Shown one piece after another: positions 43,962 to 52,819 of a DNA stretch of 64,000 nt. This DNA is from SIG78 sp045587205 (GTDB taxonomy: Bacteria; Verrucomicrobiota; Lentisphaeria; Victivallales; Victivallaceae), in NCBI GenBank assembly GCA_045587205.1, contig JAZNBV010000047.1, positions 1-64,000 on the forward strand. The letters run 5' to 3'. The position numbers were made by a program, and so were the translations under genes. The notes under the pieces are model-generated. The model saw only the letters and a program-made list of their open reading frames with translations, ran no database searches and was not told the origin of the DNA. Positions within the stretch are counted from its first letter, which is position 1. Each line of letters starts with the position of its first letter.

Positions 43962-45778
43962 ATACTGCGCTCAATAATTTCCGCGCCCGGCTGTTTATTG
44001 TGGCGGGGGTGATGCTGGCGGGATTTACCGTTTTGCTGGCGCGGCTGTGGTACGAGCAGATCCATCAGGGCGAACGTTACCGCAGATCGGTTTCGCGCCA
44101 GTCGGTGCGGCGGGTGCGTCTGCCGGGGTTGCGGGGTAAGATATTCAGTTCGGACTATACGGTTCTGGCAGACAATGCACCAAGTTACAATCTGGTTTTT
44201 TATCTGCAGGAAATGCGCCGCAATTCCCGCCGGCGCACTATTGAAAACATCCGCAATATTGCCGCAAAACTTGCCAATGAACTCAACCGTCCGGATGAAT
44301 TGACCGAAAAAAAGATCCTGCGGCACATACGCACCGCTCCCGGTCTGCCGCTGGAGATTTACAAGAATCTCTCTGAAATAGAACTGGCACGCGCCTATCA
44401 GCTGATGCCGCAGATGCCCGGGCTGGGGGTGGAGATCAGTCCGGTGCGGAATTATCCGCAAAAGGATCTGGCATCGCTGGTGATCGGCTTTACCCGTGCC
44501 GAAGAAGCCAGTCAGGCGCTCGACCGCCGCGATTATTTTTATTACCGTTCCGACCACGAAGGCAGGAGCGGAGCCGAACGCGCTTTTGACAGTATTGCCG
44601 GTAACGAGGCAACCGCCGGGCTGCACAGTTTTCCCGGCTGCGAACTTATGCAGGTCGATCATCTGGGTTATGTAAGCAAACGGCGTTTGCAGTATCAGCC
44701 GCCGCTGTCGGGAAACAATGTGGTTTTGACCCTGGACAGCCGTGCCCAGCGGATCGGCGAAAGACTTATGCGCAACAAGCGCGGCGCACTGGTATTGCTT
44801 GATGCCGGCAGCGGGGAGATCCTGGCGTTGGTTTCATCGCCGCATCTGGATATATCGCGCACTACTCCGGTGTGGAAAAATGAGTATTACCGGCAGTTGG
44901 TTCAGGATCCCGGTCTGCCGATGTTTGACCGGGCTGCACGGGGCAGATATATGCCCGGATCGATCATTAAACCATTAGCGGCGCTGGCGGCTTTGCAGAA
45001 CAACTGGGATCCGGAGCGGCTCATTGAGTGCGACGGCCGCAGCATTATCAACGGTTCGCGCATATCCTGTGCCAACCGTTACGGACACGGTGAACTTGAT
45101 ATGGTTACGGCTATCGAACGCTCCTGCAACGATTATTTTATTGAAATGGGTGTGGAGATCGGCGCGGAAAAACTGGCGGCAATGTACAGCCTCGCCGGTA
45201 TCGGCGGCGTTACCGGACTGGAAACCGGCGGCACGACCGGCTTGAATCCGGAAGCAGTGATAAAATCAGCTGACCGCAAGTGGCGCGATGTGGATACTGC
45301 ATTGATCTCCATCGGGCAGGGTATGGTGCTGGTATCTCCGCTGCAGGCGGCGCGTTTTACCGCGGCAATAGCCAACGGCGGCAAATTGTACGAAACAATA
45401 TTGCTTAAAGAGGTCTATGATGATAAAGGCAATCTGCTGTTCCGCAATCAGCCGCGCTTGAGTGCCAGCTGGCAATTGCCCGACGGTGCAATGGATTTGA
45501 TACACAAAGGTATGTATCAGGTGGTGAATGCCCCGCAGGGCAGCGGACGCAGTGCCCGCAGCGATAAGTTTGTTATTTACGGCAAAACCGGTACCGCCGA
45601 AGTTGATACCCCCAAAGGCAGGATCAACAATACCTGGTTTACCGCCTTTACCGGAAAAGGCAGTAAGCGTTATGCGCTTGCCGTTCTGGTAGAAGAGGGC
45701 CGTTCCGGAGGCAGAAACTGTGCGCCGCTGGCAAAAGAATTTTTTGAAAAATATCTGGAGACCCGTCTGGAATTATGA
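43958..45778 (+). CDS. mrdA: Penicillin-binding protein 2 (MrdA)
   Basis: A 606-aa transpeptidase of the elongation complex. Membrane anchor about 8-30, dimerisation domain to about 230, then the transpeptidase domain: active-site Ser in MPGSIIK, SxN motif in ERSCNDYF and KTG in YGKTGTAE. ATG 43958 overlaps the mreD stop by four bases; earlier in-frame starts within mreD are rejected. rodA usually follows but is absent here, and an SDR gene comes next with another four-base overlap. The protein would be a beta-lactam target. Confidence 0.95.
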   Translation: MNTALNNFRARLFIVAGVMLAGFTVLLARLWYEQIHQGERYRRSVSRQSVRRVRLPGLRGKIFSSDYTVLADNAPSYNLVFYLQEMRRNSRRRTIENIRNIAAKLANELNRPDELTEKKILRHIRTAPGLPLEIYKNLSEIELARAYQLMPQMPGLGVEISPVRNYPQKDLASLVIGFTRAEEASQALDRRDYFYYRSDHEGRSGAERAFDSIAGNEATAGLHSFPGCELMQVDHLGYVSKRRLQYQPPLSGNNVVLTLDSRAQRIGERLMRNKRGALVLLDAGSGEILALVSSPHLDISRTTPVWKNEYYRQLVQDPGLPMFDRAARGRYMPGSIIKPLAALAALQNNWDPERLIECDGRSIINGSRISCANRYGHGELDMVTAIERSCNDYFIEMGVEIGAEKLAAMYSLAGIGGVTGLETGGTTGLNPEAVIKSADRKWRDVDTALISIGQGMVLVSPLQAARFTAAIANGGKLYETILLKEVYDDKGNLLFRNQPRLSASWQLPDGAMDLIHKGMYQVVNAPQGSGRSARSDKFVIYGKTGTAEVDTPKGRINNTWFTAFTGKGSKRYALAVLVEEGRSGGRNCAPLAKEFFEKYLETRLEL

Positions 45779-46536
45779 AAAAAAGCGTATTGATAACCGG
45801 CGGCGGCAAACGCATCGGAGCGGCTCTGGTCAGAAAATTTGCAGAGTTGGAGTTTGCTGTTTATATCCACGTCAACCAGTCGCGTCAGGCGGCGGAAGAG
45901 TTGCGTAAAGAGTTGAAAAATCCCGCCTGCCACCATATTGTGGAGTGTGATTTGAGCGATCCGGCTGCCCGCAGAAATATGATTGACACTCTCCCTGCAA
46001 TGGATCTGGTGATAAACAATGCCAGCGTTTATCGCCTGACTCCACCCGGCAACCGCGAAACCGCAGAAAACCGGGAACGCTACTGGCAGGTAAATTACAA
46101 TGCCCCGCTGGAGATCATAACTCATCAGCAAACAGCAGCCCGCGGACGCAAAACAGTGGCAATAACTGTGCTTGATTGCGATGTTCTGAACCCCGATGGC
46201 GGGATCAAAATTTTTGAACCGGTACCGGAAGGTGTGGATTCCTACCTTGCCACGCGTATAGCTTTGGCACATAAAATCGTGGAACTTGCCCGCACCGCCG
46301 CGCCGCTGCAACGGTTGGCGGCAATCGCTCCGGGACCGGTGCTGCCGCCGGTAAACTGCACTGCAAAAGGTATGACAAAAATTCTGGAACGGGTGGTTAC
46401 CGGCGAACCGGTTGGAGTTCAGGAAGTTGTCAATACTGCAGTTTTTCTGTGGCAGAATCCCTCGCTTACCGGCGTAATAATTCCCGTTGACGGCGGAATG
46501 CACCTGAATCAGGGGGCTATTTTTATACAAAAATGA
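45775..46536 (+). CDS. Pteridine reductase-like SDR with a Lys-to-Arg change
   Basis: A 253-aa short-chain dehydrogenase. It has the NADPH loop TGGGKRIGAAL (9-19), NNAS (about 81-84) and APGPV. The TGGGKRIG start and HVNQSRQAAEEL resemble PTR1/FolM pteridine reductases. As in PTR1, the usual catalytic Ser region carries Asp (VLDCD). The catalytic Tyr-x-x-x-Lys reads YLATR, so the lysine is Arg (codon CGT). That change is rare and may alter or abolish activity. The first codons overlap the mrdA stop, so it is expressed with the cell-shape genes. A pterin or folate role is a suggestion. Confidence 0.8.
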   Translation: MKKSVLITGGGKRIGAALVRKFAELEFAVYIHVNQSRQAAEELRKELKNPACHHIVECDLSDPAARRNMIDTLPAMDLVINNASVYRLTPPGNRETAENRERYWQVNYNAPLEIITHQQTAARGRKTVAITVLDCDVLNPDGGIKIFEPVPEGVDSYLATRIALAHKIVELARTAAPLQRLAAIAPGPVLPPVNCTAKGMTKILERVVTGEPVGVQEVVNTAVFLWQNPSLTGVIIPVDGGMHLNQGAIFIQK

Positions 46537-46579
46537 CACCGGGCAGGCTATTTTTTTTGAAAAATATTTATTTTTACTC

Positions 46580-46608
46580 TTGACAACATATTTTATATTG
46601 TTTATATT
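46580..46608 (+). promoter_or_regulatory. Near-consensus sigma-70 promoter upstream of the secreted 1001-aa protein
   Basis: TTGACA, a 17-base spacer and TATATT, about 55 bases before the start. It is the best promoter match in the window. Confidence 0.75.
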
Positions 46609-46664
46609 CACTGAAAACGTTATATGAGTAATATCAAAATTTTGTTGCAAAAGAGGATGTTTTT

Positions 46665-49600
46665 ATGAAAAAACTGCTGTATCTGCTGTTGGCCGCATCG
46701 CCGCTTCTGATGGCGGCCGGTAATCTGCCGATGAAAAATTTCTACCGCTTTGATGCCCGTCCGTGGCTGACCGGTTCCGGCGCCGCCAAAGGCCGCATAG
46801 CCGTGGTGCCGGGTGAAAAGTACGAAGGTCACGGCGTAATTGAAATGACCCATCAGGGCAATCAATCCAGTTTTTACAGCGGCTTCAGATTCGCATCCGG
46901 TCCGGCGACCATTCAGGTCAAGTTCAATATCAGGGGCGAAAGTGCCGGCGAAGGCGTTCTCAAACTCAACTATTACAAAGCCGGCGGAGCCAATGGTTCG
47001 GCAGGTTATTCGACACACACTTTTGCAGTCAAAAATAGTTGGCAGAGTGTAGAATTTTTTGCGGTGGTTCCGCCGGAAACTGCCGGTATGCAGTTTGTCT
47101 TCAGCTTTGCCGGAAAAGCCAATAAATACTATCTCAACAACCTCTATTTCGGTATCGGCGAAGATAATGTGACTGTGCCGATTGCCAAAAGCAATATACC
47201 CTTTGCTGCACCGCTTACCCGTGCGGTGTGGAATCCCAAACAGCCGGTGGCCGGCTTTTTTGCCAATTCGGTTCCGGCGACGGAACAGCCGCTGGTTCAG
47301 GTGGCCGCCGACCAGACAGCGCTTTACTTTGCTTTCAGCAATAACGGTGCGCCCGCCAGAGCAAAATTTACATCCAAAGATGAACGCGACAGCAAGTTGT
47401 GGCTGGATGACTGCAACGAAATTTTCCTTTTCAACCCTGCCATCAACAAGGGCTGGCACTTTGTGGTCAACAGCAACGGTGCAATGTATGATGCATTGAT
47501 CTATCAGAAACAGGATGGCGACCCGTGGCGCGATGATACCACCTGGAACAGTGCCAATTACAAAGTCAGTGCCGCCAAGACCGCCGCCGGCTGGGAAAGC
47601 CGGATGATGATTCCGTGGGCGGATATGGGCCTGAAGCCCGAAGATGGTTTGAACCTGATGATCAATATAGCTTATGAAAATAAAAATATCAACGAAAACG
47701 GCACCTGGAACCACACCGACGGCGGTTTCAATGAACCGGCAAAATTCGGTAAACTGGTCATCAGTAACGGCAAATTGACTCTGACCCGCAGCCGCAAGGT
47801 GGAAAAGTTTTCCTACACCATCAACCGTGCCAATCCCAAGTTTGAAGCTTTGCTGGAAAAGGGCGTGCCCGGTAAATATATGGTCGGTGCGTGGAGTCAC
47901 GGAACCGACAAGGGCAGCTTTTCCAAAAATCTGATAGCCAAAGTCGGCGATAAAGGTTTCAACCGCTGGCAGAATGATCTTCTGAATGCCTACGGCAATA
48001 GCGGTATGTTCGGTCCGCCGCTGCCCTGGGCTCCGAATTATCTGGACGGCGGTGCCAAAAAGATGTACGAACTCAATAAAAAGTATGGAATGAAGTTCCC
48101 CTACAGTATGCACTCCAGTGCGCACGACCGTATTGCCCGTGAACGCGGTGCCGCCTATATTCTGGCGCGTGATTCGCGCAAAGTGTCGCCGGTGGATCCG
48201 GTTTTGATCGAGCGGATGACCGAAGCGATCCGCAATCTGCCCAAAGACCGCCATTACGCGCTTTACAAGATGACCGGATTTGTTATGGGTATGGATGAAC
48301 CGTTCAACGGCTATACAGAAATTTTCAGCAAAACACTCAATTCCAAAAATGCTGCAGCGCTGGATAAACTTTCTGAAAAGATCAAAAAAGAGTACGGCGC
48401 CGGTAAATACGGTCTCTCCGATGATTTCAGTGCCGATGATAAAGACATTGACTTCAAGCGTATTGCCACCTGCCGCTGGATCAATGACGAATTTCTGCGT
48501 GCCAACAAGATCTGGCAGGCGGAACTGAAAAAGGTTCTGCCCGGCGTGCCGTTCAAGATGGGTACCAACAATACCTGTGGCGGTATGGCTCCGCTGGATT
48601 ATGCACTTTATGAAGGCGTTGCTGATATTCTGGCGGTTGACCCCTATCCGACCAGTGCCCGTTATGTTTTCGGCAGCGCCCGCGCGCTGTATCACACCGG
48701 TTTCACCACGCGTATGCTCAACGATCTGGCGCCGGGAGTTATGACTCTGGTTATGCCGCAGGCATTCATTTACTGCAGCGGCCGTCCGGTGCCTTCAGAT
48801 ATGCGTGAATGGGCAAGCCAGGCTATGAAAAACGGTGCCGATGGACTTATGTGGTATTGTGCAGAAGCGGCAACCAATATCTATGACTGCTTCCTGGAAA
48901 TGCTTGGCATAAACAAACTGGTCGGTTCGATGGACAAAGTCAAACTGCCGGGCAAAGCCAATACCGCCATACTCTTTTCGCTGTATGACCAGTATGCATT
49001 GCGCGACAATGTGGTGCAGGCGGCATATTCGCTTTACGGTATTCTGGGCGAACAGCTCAAGAGTGATTTTAACTTTATAAGCACCACCACGCTCAAGCGT
49101 CAGCTGGATAAATTGGAAAACTACAAACTTGTTTATGTGCCCAAAATGACCTACACCGATCCGGAATTGACCGCTATGCTGATGAATTATGTCAAAAATG
49201 GCGGCACACTGGTTGTGTTCGACCCGCGGTTCCTTTCGTGGAATATCGACGGTACTCCGGTGGCGGAACGCGCCAGATTCACCGGGGTGGAACGCATAAA
49301 AGTCCGCAAACCAGCTGCCACTATCCGTCTGGGAAGCAACACGGTTCCGCTGACCCCCAACAGCCATATAAAGATCCCCACCGGTATGCAGCAGGAGTGC
49401 TACAGCGTTGCCGGTGTTACCGGTCAGATTTACGGCAGATATCCGGATAATTCGGCGGCTGCCATTCAGAATAATTTCGGCAAGGGTAAGGTTATTTACT
49501 TTGCCGCCCAGCCGTTCGGCAACTCCGAGCTTGCCATCGACGGCGGCAACTGGAAAAAATACTTTACTGCAATGGGTAAGGCTGCCGGAGCAAGATTCGA

Positions 49601-49670
49601 TCTGCCGATCTGGGATTTCACCATTCCGGAAAACAAAGTCGAACGCCCCAATCTTGAACAGCTCAAATAA
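46665..49670 (+). CDS. Large secreted carbohydrate-active protein with a CBM9-like domain
   Basis: A 1001-aa exported protein. Residues 1-18 are a signal peptide (MKKLLYLLLAASPLLMAA). A beta-rich N-domain is followed by a CBM9-like sugar-binding domain (about 180-370: DDCNEIFLF, then GWESRMMIPWADMGL). The middle (about 400-800) looks like a TIM-barrel glycoside hydrolase related to GH42-like enzymes (FVMGMDEPFNGYTEIFSK, DILAVDPYPTSARYVFG, DGLMWYCAEAATN). The C-terminal part resembles the glutamine-amidotransferase-like trimerisation domain of GH42 (LDKLENYKLVYVPKMTYTD). Catalytic residues cannot be assigned with confidence. It likely acts on a polysaccharide outside the cytoplasm. The prepilin gene follows after 17 bases. 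Confidence 0.82.
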   Translation: MKKLLYLLLAASPLLMAAGNLPMKNFYRFDARPWLTGSGAAKGRIAVVPGEKYEGHGVIEMTHQGNQSSFYSGFRFASGPATIQVKFNIRGESAGEGVLKLNYYKAGGANGSAGYSTHTFAVKNSWQSVEFFAVVPPETAGMQFVFSFAGKANKYYLNNLYFGIGEDNVTVPIAKSNIPFAAPLTRAVWNPKQPVAGFFANSVPATEQPLVQVAADQTALYFAFSNNGAPARAKFTSKDERDSKLWLDDCNEIFLFNPAINKGWHFVVNSNGAMYDALIYQKQDGDPWRDDTTWNSANYKVSAAKTAAGWESRMMIPWADMGLKPEDGLNLMINIAYENKNINENGTWNHTDGGFNEPAKFGKLVISNGKLTLTRSRKVEKFSYTINRANPKFEALLEKGVPGKYMVGAWSHGTDKGSFSKNLIAKVGDKGFNRWQNDLLNAYGNSGMFGPPLPWAPNYLDGGAKKMYELNKKYGMKFPYSMHSSAHDRIARERGAAYILARDSRKVSPVDPVLIERMTEAIRNLPKDRHYALYKMTGFVMGMDEPFNGYTEIFSKTLNSKNAAALDKLSEKIKKEYGAGKYGLSDDFSADDKDIDFKRIATCRWINDEFLRANKIWQAELKKVLPGVPFKMGTNNTCGGMAPLDYALYEGVADILAVDPYPTSARYVFGSARALYHTGFTTRMLNDLAPGVMTLVMPQAFIYCSGRPVPSDMREWASQAMKNGADGLMWYCAEAATNIYDCFLEMLGINKLVGSMDKVKLPGKANTAILFSLYDQYALRDNVVQAAYSLYGILGEQLKSDFNFISTTTLKRQLDKLENYKLVYVPKMTYTDPELTAMLMNYVKNGGTLVVFDPRFLSWNIDGTPVAERARFTGVERIKVRKPAATIRLGSNTVPLTPNSHIKIPTGMQQECYSVAGVTGQIYGRYPDNSAAAIQNNFGKGKVIYFAAQPFGNSELAIDGGNWKKYFTAMGKAAGARFDLPIWDFTIPENKVERPNLEQLK

Positions 49671-49687
49671 ATTGAAAGGAATTATGT

Positions 49688-50425
49688 ATGAAAAATCCCG
49701 CTTGCAAGCGGGTAAAGGTGAGCACCTTTACCCTGATAGAACTTCTGGTTGTAATAGCCATCATCGCTATACTTGCAGCAATGCTGCTGCCGGCACTTTC
49801 AGCGGCACGCAACAGTGCCAGAAGTGCCAGCTGTATTGGCAACCTTAAAAGTCTGGGGCTGGCGGCAAACGCCTATTCCGATGATAACGATGACCACATT
49901 ATACCCTCCAAAAACAATGGCTGTGATATGAATACTGTCGGGGTGCCGTGGCCCTATCTGCTTAACGCCTATATGGGCGCTGAAGAGACATATCAATATA
50001 CCTTTACGGCGTTCAATGAACTTAATACAGCCGATAAAGCGGTTTTTTCCTGCGCGGCAAGCAGTCACACTAATGACTCGGTAAGCGGACTCTCTTACAC
50101 CATTGTGGATGCTATACCCAAGGTGCTGAAAAACCGTCGCGGAACTGAAGAGTGGATGAACAAGCACGCGGCAAATTATCCCTTGCGTGCCAAAACTCTC
50201 GATCAGGTGGCGATTTTTATCGATAACAACAGCGATGTGCCGCAAAGTGAACTCAATGGTGGAAGTTATACTAATAACTGGTATAGTTATCAGAAGACCT
50301 GCAGCGGGGTGCGTCACAATAAAAAGGTCAATCTGGTGACTGTAGAGGGCAATGTGGTAACTTGTGCTTCTGAAAAGAACGGTTCATCCGGTTACCGCCC
50401 GGAACAGAAATATCTGGTGCCGTAA
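49688..50425 (+). CDS. Prepilin-like protein with N-terminal methylation motif
   Basis: A 245-aa type II pseudopilin-like protein. Basic leader, then STFTLIELLVVIAIIAILAA (cleavage before Phe, Glu at position 5) and the hydrophobic N-helix. The region SCIGNLKSLGLAANAYSDDN is the hallmark of the Lentisphaerae/Planctomycete prepilin families that occur in many copies per genome. The usual C-terminal His-Asn-x-x-x-N...DG pattern reads RHNKKVNLVTVEGNV. It sits next to a secreted polysaccharide protein, a pairing that recurs in this phylum. It could be a surface sugar-binding fibre subunit. The role is not proven. Confidence 0.92.
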   Translation: MKNPACKRVKVSTFTLIELLVVIAIIAILAAMLLPALSAARNSARSASCIGNLKSLGLAANAYSDDNDDHIIPSKNNGCDMNTVGVPWPYLLNAYMGAEETYQYTFTAFNELNTADKAVFSCAASSHTNDSVSGLSYTIVDAIPKVLKNRRGTEEWMNKHAANYPLRAKTLDQVAIFIDNNSDVPQSELNGGSYTNNWYSYQKTCSGVRHNKKVNLVTVEGNVVTCASEKNGSSGYRPEQKYLVP

Positions 50426-50454
50426 AAAGGCGCAAGAGCAATATTTCCGGGGGA

Positions 50455-50762
50455 TGTTGCAAAACTGTTTTGTGGGGAAAAAACCTTTTTGAAAAAAGGT
50501 TCTTTTCCCCACCTTGTCACGCCATAGCCTTTGGCGACGGCGGACCCCCATTTCTTGGCACGGCGTAATGAAATGAAGCCGGCTCCAAAAACTTTCGCAG
50601 GAATTGCTTTTATTATTTCAATAAAAGCAATTCCAACTTGTTTAATTTCAATATTTTTCTGTGAAAAATCAAACAGTTGCAAGAAGAAACTGAAACATTC
50701 TGCTTCAGTTTGATAATATAAAAAAATGAAGTTGTTACAAACTTTTTTGAAGTTTTGCAACA
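50455..50762 (+). mobile_element. Candidate MITE-like element with 12-bp terminal inverted repeats (contains copy B)
   Basis: TGTTGCAAAACT at 50455-50466 and its perfect inverse AGTTTTGCAACA at 50751-50762 bound 308 bp without a convincing gene. Inside are a long hairpin (50472-50512, GTGGGGAAAAAACC arms), hairpin 2 with a perfect 14-bp stem (50600-50634) and the conserved block 50649-50670. Its right 180 bp match copy A near 6.1 kb in reverse orientation. No transposase is in the window, so any mobility would depend on another element. I see no clear target duplication. Confidence 0.6.
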
Positions 50763-50767
50763 ACCCC
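50587..50767 (-). repeat. Dispersed two-hairpin element, copy B
   Basis: Read on the minus strand this matches copy A at 6037-6227: hairpin 1 at 50731-50764, the conserved block at 50649-50670, and hairpin 2 at 50600-50634. It also lies between convergent genes, here the prepilin and homocysteine methyltransferase genes. Confidence 0.8.
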
Positions 50768-50973
50768 ATTATTTTTAACCGTACGTTCTGTTCCCAATAT
50801 GGGTAGATTATTGGGAATAAAAAGTTTTTCTTAAACTTGAAAGGGACTTTTCTTTTTTTGCAAAAAAAGAAAAGTGCCAGGAAAAGGTTTGGGAAAAAGG
50901 GGTGGAGTTTGAGGAGGGGAAAAAGAACCTTCCCTCAAAAGGTCTTTTTCCCCTCCTCAATTACCGACCGCCG
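50768..50973. repeat. Cluster of palindromes between convergent genes
   Basis: No gene. It holds a perfect 30-bp palindrome, ACTTTTCTTTTTTT-GC-AAAAAAAGAAAAGT (50846-50875). It also holds a large hairpin at 50911-50958 with GAGGAGGGGAAAAAG and CTTTTTCCCCTCCTC arms, and a short TCCCAATA/TATTGGGA hairpin near 50793-50818. The 50911 hairpin lies just past the stop of the minus-strand gene and may act in its termination. Confidence 0.75.
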
Positions 50974-52806
50974 TCACCGGGCAAGAACAGCCAGGGCGGT
51001 GTGCACGTTGCCGAACGGGGCGCTGACCTGAACTCCGGCAAGTTGACTGCGGATCGCTTCTATACATTCGCGGGCGATGGCAATACCTTCCGCTTTCTGG
51101 GCATCTTTATCGCTTTTGGAGCCCATTCGCTGCATTATAGAATCAGGAACGACTACGCCGGGTACTTCGGTACGCATAAATTCAGCGTTCCGCAAACTTG
51201 CCAGCGGCCATACACCGGCAATCACCGGCAAATGCAAGTGTTCGATCTTTTTGAGGAAACTCAAGAGTTTTTCCGGGGCGAATACCGGCTGGGTAACGAT
51301 AAAATCCGCCCCGGCTTCCGCTTTCTGGCAGATACGGCGGTATTCACGTTCCTGATCTATGGCATTGGGGTCAAGCCCCACTCCGATAACGGCAGCAGTC
51401 TGCATTTTCAGCGAACCGCCGCCCAGATCGATACCCTGATTGAGGCGCTTCTGCATTTCAGTCAAGCCGATGGCATCAACATCAAATACGCCGCTGCTGG
51501 CGGGAAAATTGCCCAGTTTGGGCGGGTCGCCGGTAATAAAAAGTATATTACGCACATTTTCGCACGCACAACCGAGCAATTCGCTCTGCAAGCCGATCAG
51601 ACTGCGGTCGCGCGCACAGACGTGCAGTGTGGTTTCTATGCCGGCATTGCGCTGGATCTCCATAGCACATATCATCGAGGATATACGCGAACTGGCACGC
51701 GGTCCGTCCGGCAGATTTATTATATCCACTCCGGCGGCGGCACAGATACGCGCTTTTTCTATAACATTGCTTAAATCAAATCCGGCCGGCGGTGTTATCT
51801 CCACACAGCTTATCCACTCTTTATTGACAAGTTTTCGCCCCAGTTTTGAGCGTTCCGCCAGCGGGATTTCCTGCATCGGTTCCACGCCGGAAGCTATTTC
51901 GATCACCGGCTTGGCGCTGGCAGCATTACCGCGGGCAAAGGGGCGCACCGAACGCGCCATTTCTTTGATTTCCGCCGGCCCGATACCGCAGCAGCCGCCG
52001 ATACCTTTGGCTCCCAGATTGGCGTAACGCATAGCGTAGGTGGTAAAATATTCCGGACTGTTCATATAAATAGTGCGGTTGTCGATTTTGCGCGGTTCTC
52101 CGGCATTGGGCTGGATGACCCACGGCAGCGCAACAAGATCACGCACTTTTTCAAAACACTTGAGCATAGCTTCCGGCCCGTTGCCGCAGTTCAAACCCAG
52201 TGCAACCGGCGGATTGGCGCTTTTCATAAGCGTATTCAAAAGTTCAGCAAAGGGAGTTTTGCCGGAAATACCGTTTGCTTCTTCATCCAGCGCAAAACTT
52301 GCTATGTAAGGTATGGCAAGTTTGGCAGACGCTTCAGCAACCGCCTCCACATCTTCCGGCGCACTCAAGGATTCAAAAATAATCATATCCGCGCCCGCCA
52401 TTGCCATAACTTTTGCCGGTGCTGCGATCAGCTCTGCGCGGCTGGAATTTTTGTAAGCCAAAGTCAATTCGCCGACCGGCCCGACCGAACCGGCGATCAA
52501 TGTATCACTGTGAGCGCATTTGCGCGCCAGTTTTACTGCCGAAGAGCAGATTTCTTCGAGTTTATCTGCCAGACCGAAACGCGAGAGTTTGTTGGCGTTG
52601 GCGCTGTATGTGTTGGTGGTAAGTACGTCGCAGCCGCTGTCAATATAACTCTGGTGGATGCTCTGAACCGTATCCGCCGCAGAGATCACCAGATTTTCAA
52701 AACATACGTTGATGAAGAAATTTTTCCGGTAAAGCTCTGTACCCATTGCCCCGTCAAAGATCAGAAGATCTTTCTGCAACCGTTCGGCAAGCAGATCTGT
52801 ACTCAT
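50974..52806 (-). CDS. Bifunctional homocysteine S-methyltransferase / 5,10-methylenetetrahydrofolate reductase
   Basis: A 610-aa two-domain protein of the YitJ/BhmT-MTHFR type. The N-terminal domain (about 1-295) is a zinc-dependent homocysteine methyltransferase: DGAMGTELYRK, GLNCGNGPE and the zinc motif GGCCGIGP. The C-terminal domain (about 310-600) is a MetF-type reductase: SCVEITPPAGFDL, LFITGDPPKLG and FIVTQPVFAPEKLLSFL. It joins methyl-THF formation with methionine synthesis. It lacks cobalamin domains. It follows gatB by 13 bases, so the two probably form an operon. Confidence 0.94.
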   Translation of the reverse strand: MSTDLLAERLQKDLLIFDGAMGTELYRKNFFINVCFENLVISAADTVQSIHQSYIDSGCDVLTTNTYSANANKLSRFGLADKLEEICSSAVKLARKCAHSDTLIAGSVGPVGELTLAYKNSSRAELIAAPAKVMAMAGADMIIFESLSAPEDVEAVAEASAKLAIPYIASFALDEEANGISGKTPFAELLNTLMKSANPPVALGLNCGNGPEAMLKCFEKVRDLVALPWVIQPNAGEPRKIDNRTIYMNSPEYFTTYAMRYANLGAKGIGGCCGIGPAEIKEMARSVRPFARGNAASAKPVIEIASGVEPMQEIPLAERSKLGRKLVNKEWISCVEITPPAGFDLSNVIEKARICAAAGVDIINLPDGPRASSRISSMICAMEIQRNAGIETTLHVCARDRSLIGLQSELLGCACENVRNILFITGDPPKLGNFPASSGVFDVDAIGLTEMQKRLNQGIDLGGGSLKMQTAAVIGVGLDPNAIDQEREYRRICQKAEAGADFIVTQPVFAPEKLLSFLKKIEHLHLPVIAGVWPLASLRNAEFMRTEVPGVVVPDSIMQRMGSKSDKDAQKAEGIAIARECIEAIRSQLAGVQVSAPFGNVHTALAVLAR

Positions 52807-52819
52807 AAATGATCCCCGT

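Noticed and set aside
46620..48695. 691-aa open frame on the minus strand inside the secreted 1001-aa gene
   Set aside because: It is a shadow: the plus-strand frame has a signal peptide, domains and a promoter, while the antisense product has no recognisable motif and lacks a ribosome site.
50531..50713. 60-aa plus-strand frame in the repeat region
   Set aside because: Falls inside the repeat; a similar frame in copy A (6151-6360) runs into the antisense of hpf and shares only the hairpin-derived part.
50392..50769. 125-aa minus-strand frame in the repeat region
   Set aside because: It is made of the hairpin arms of the dispersed repeat. The predicted peptide has no protein-like pattern.
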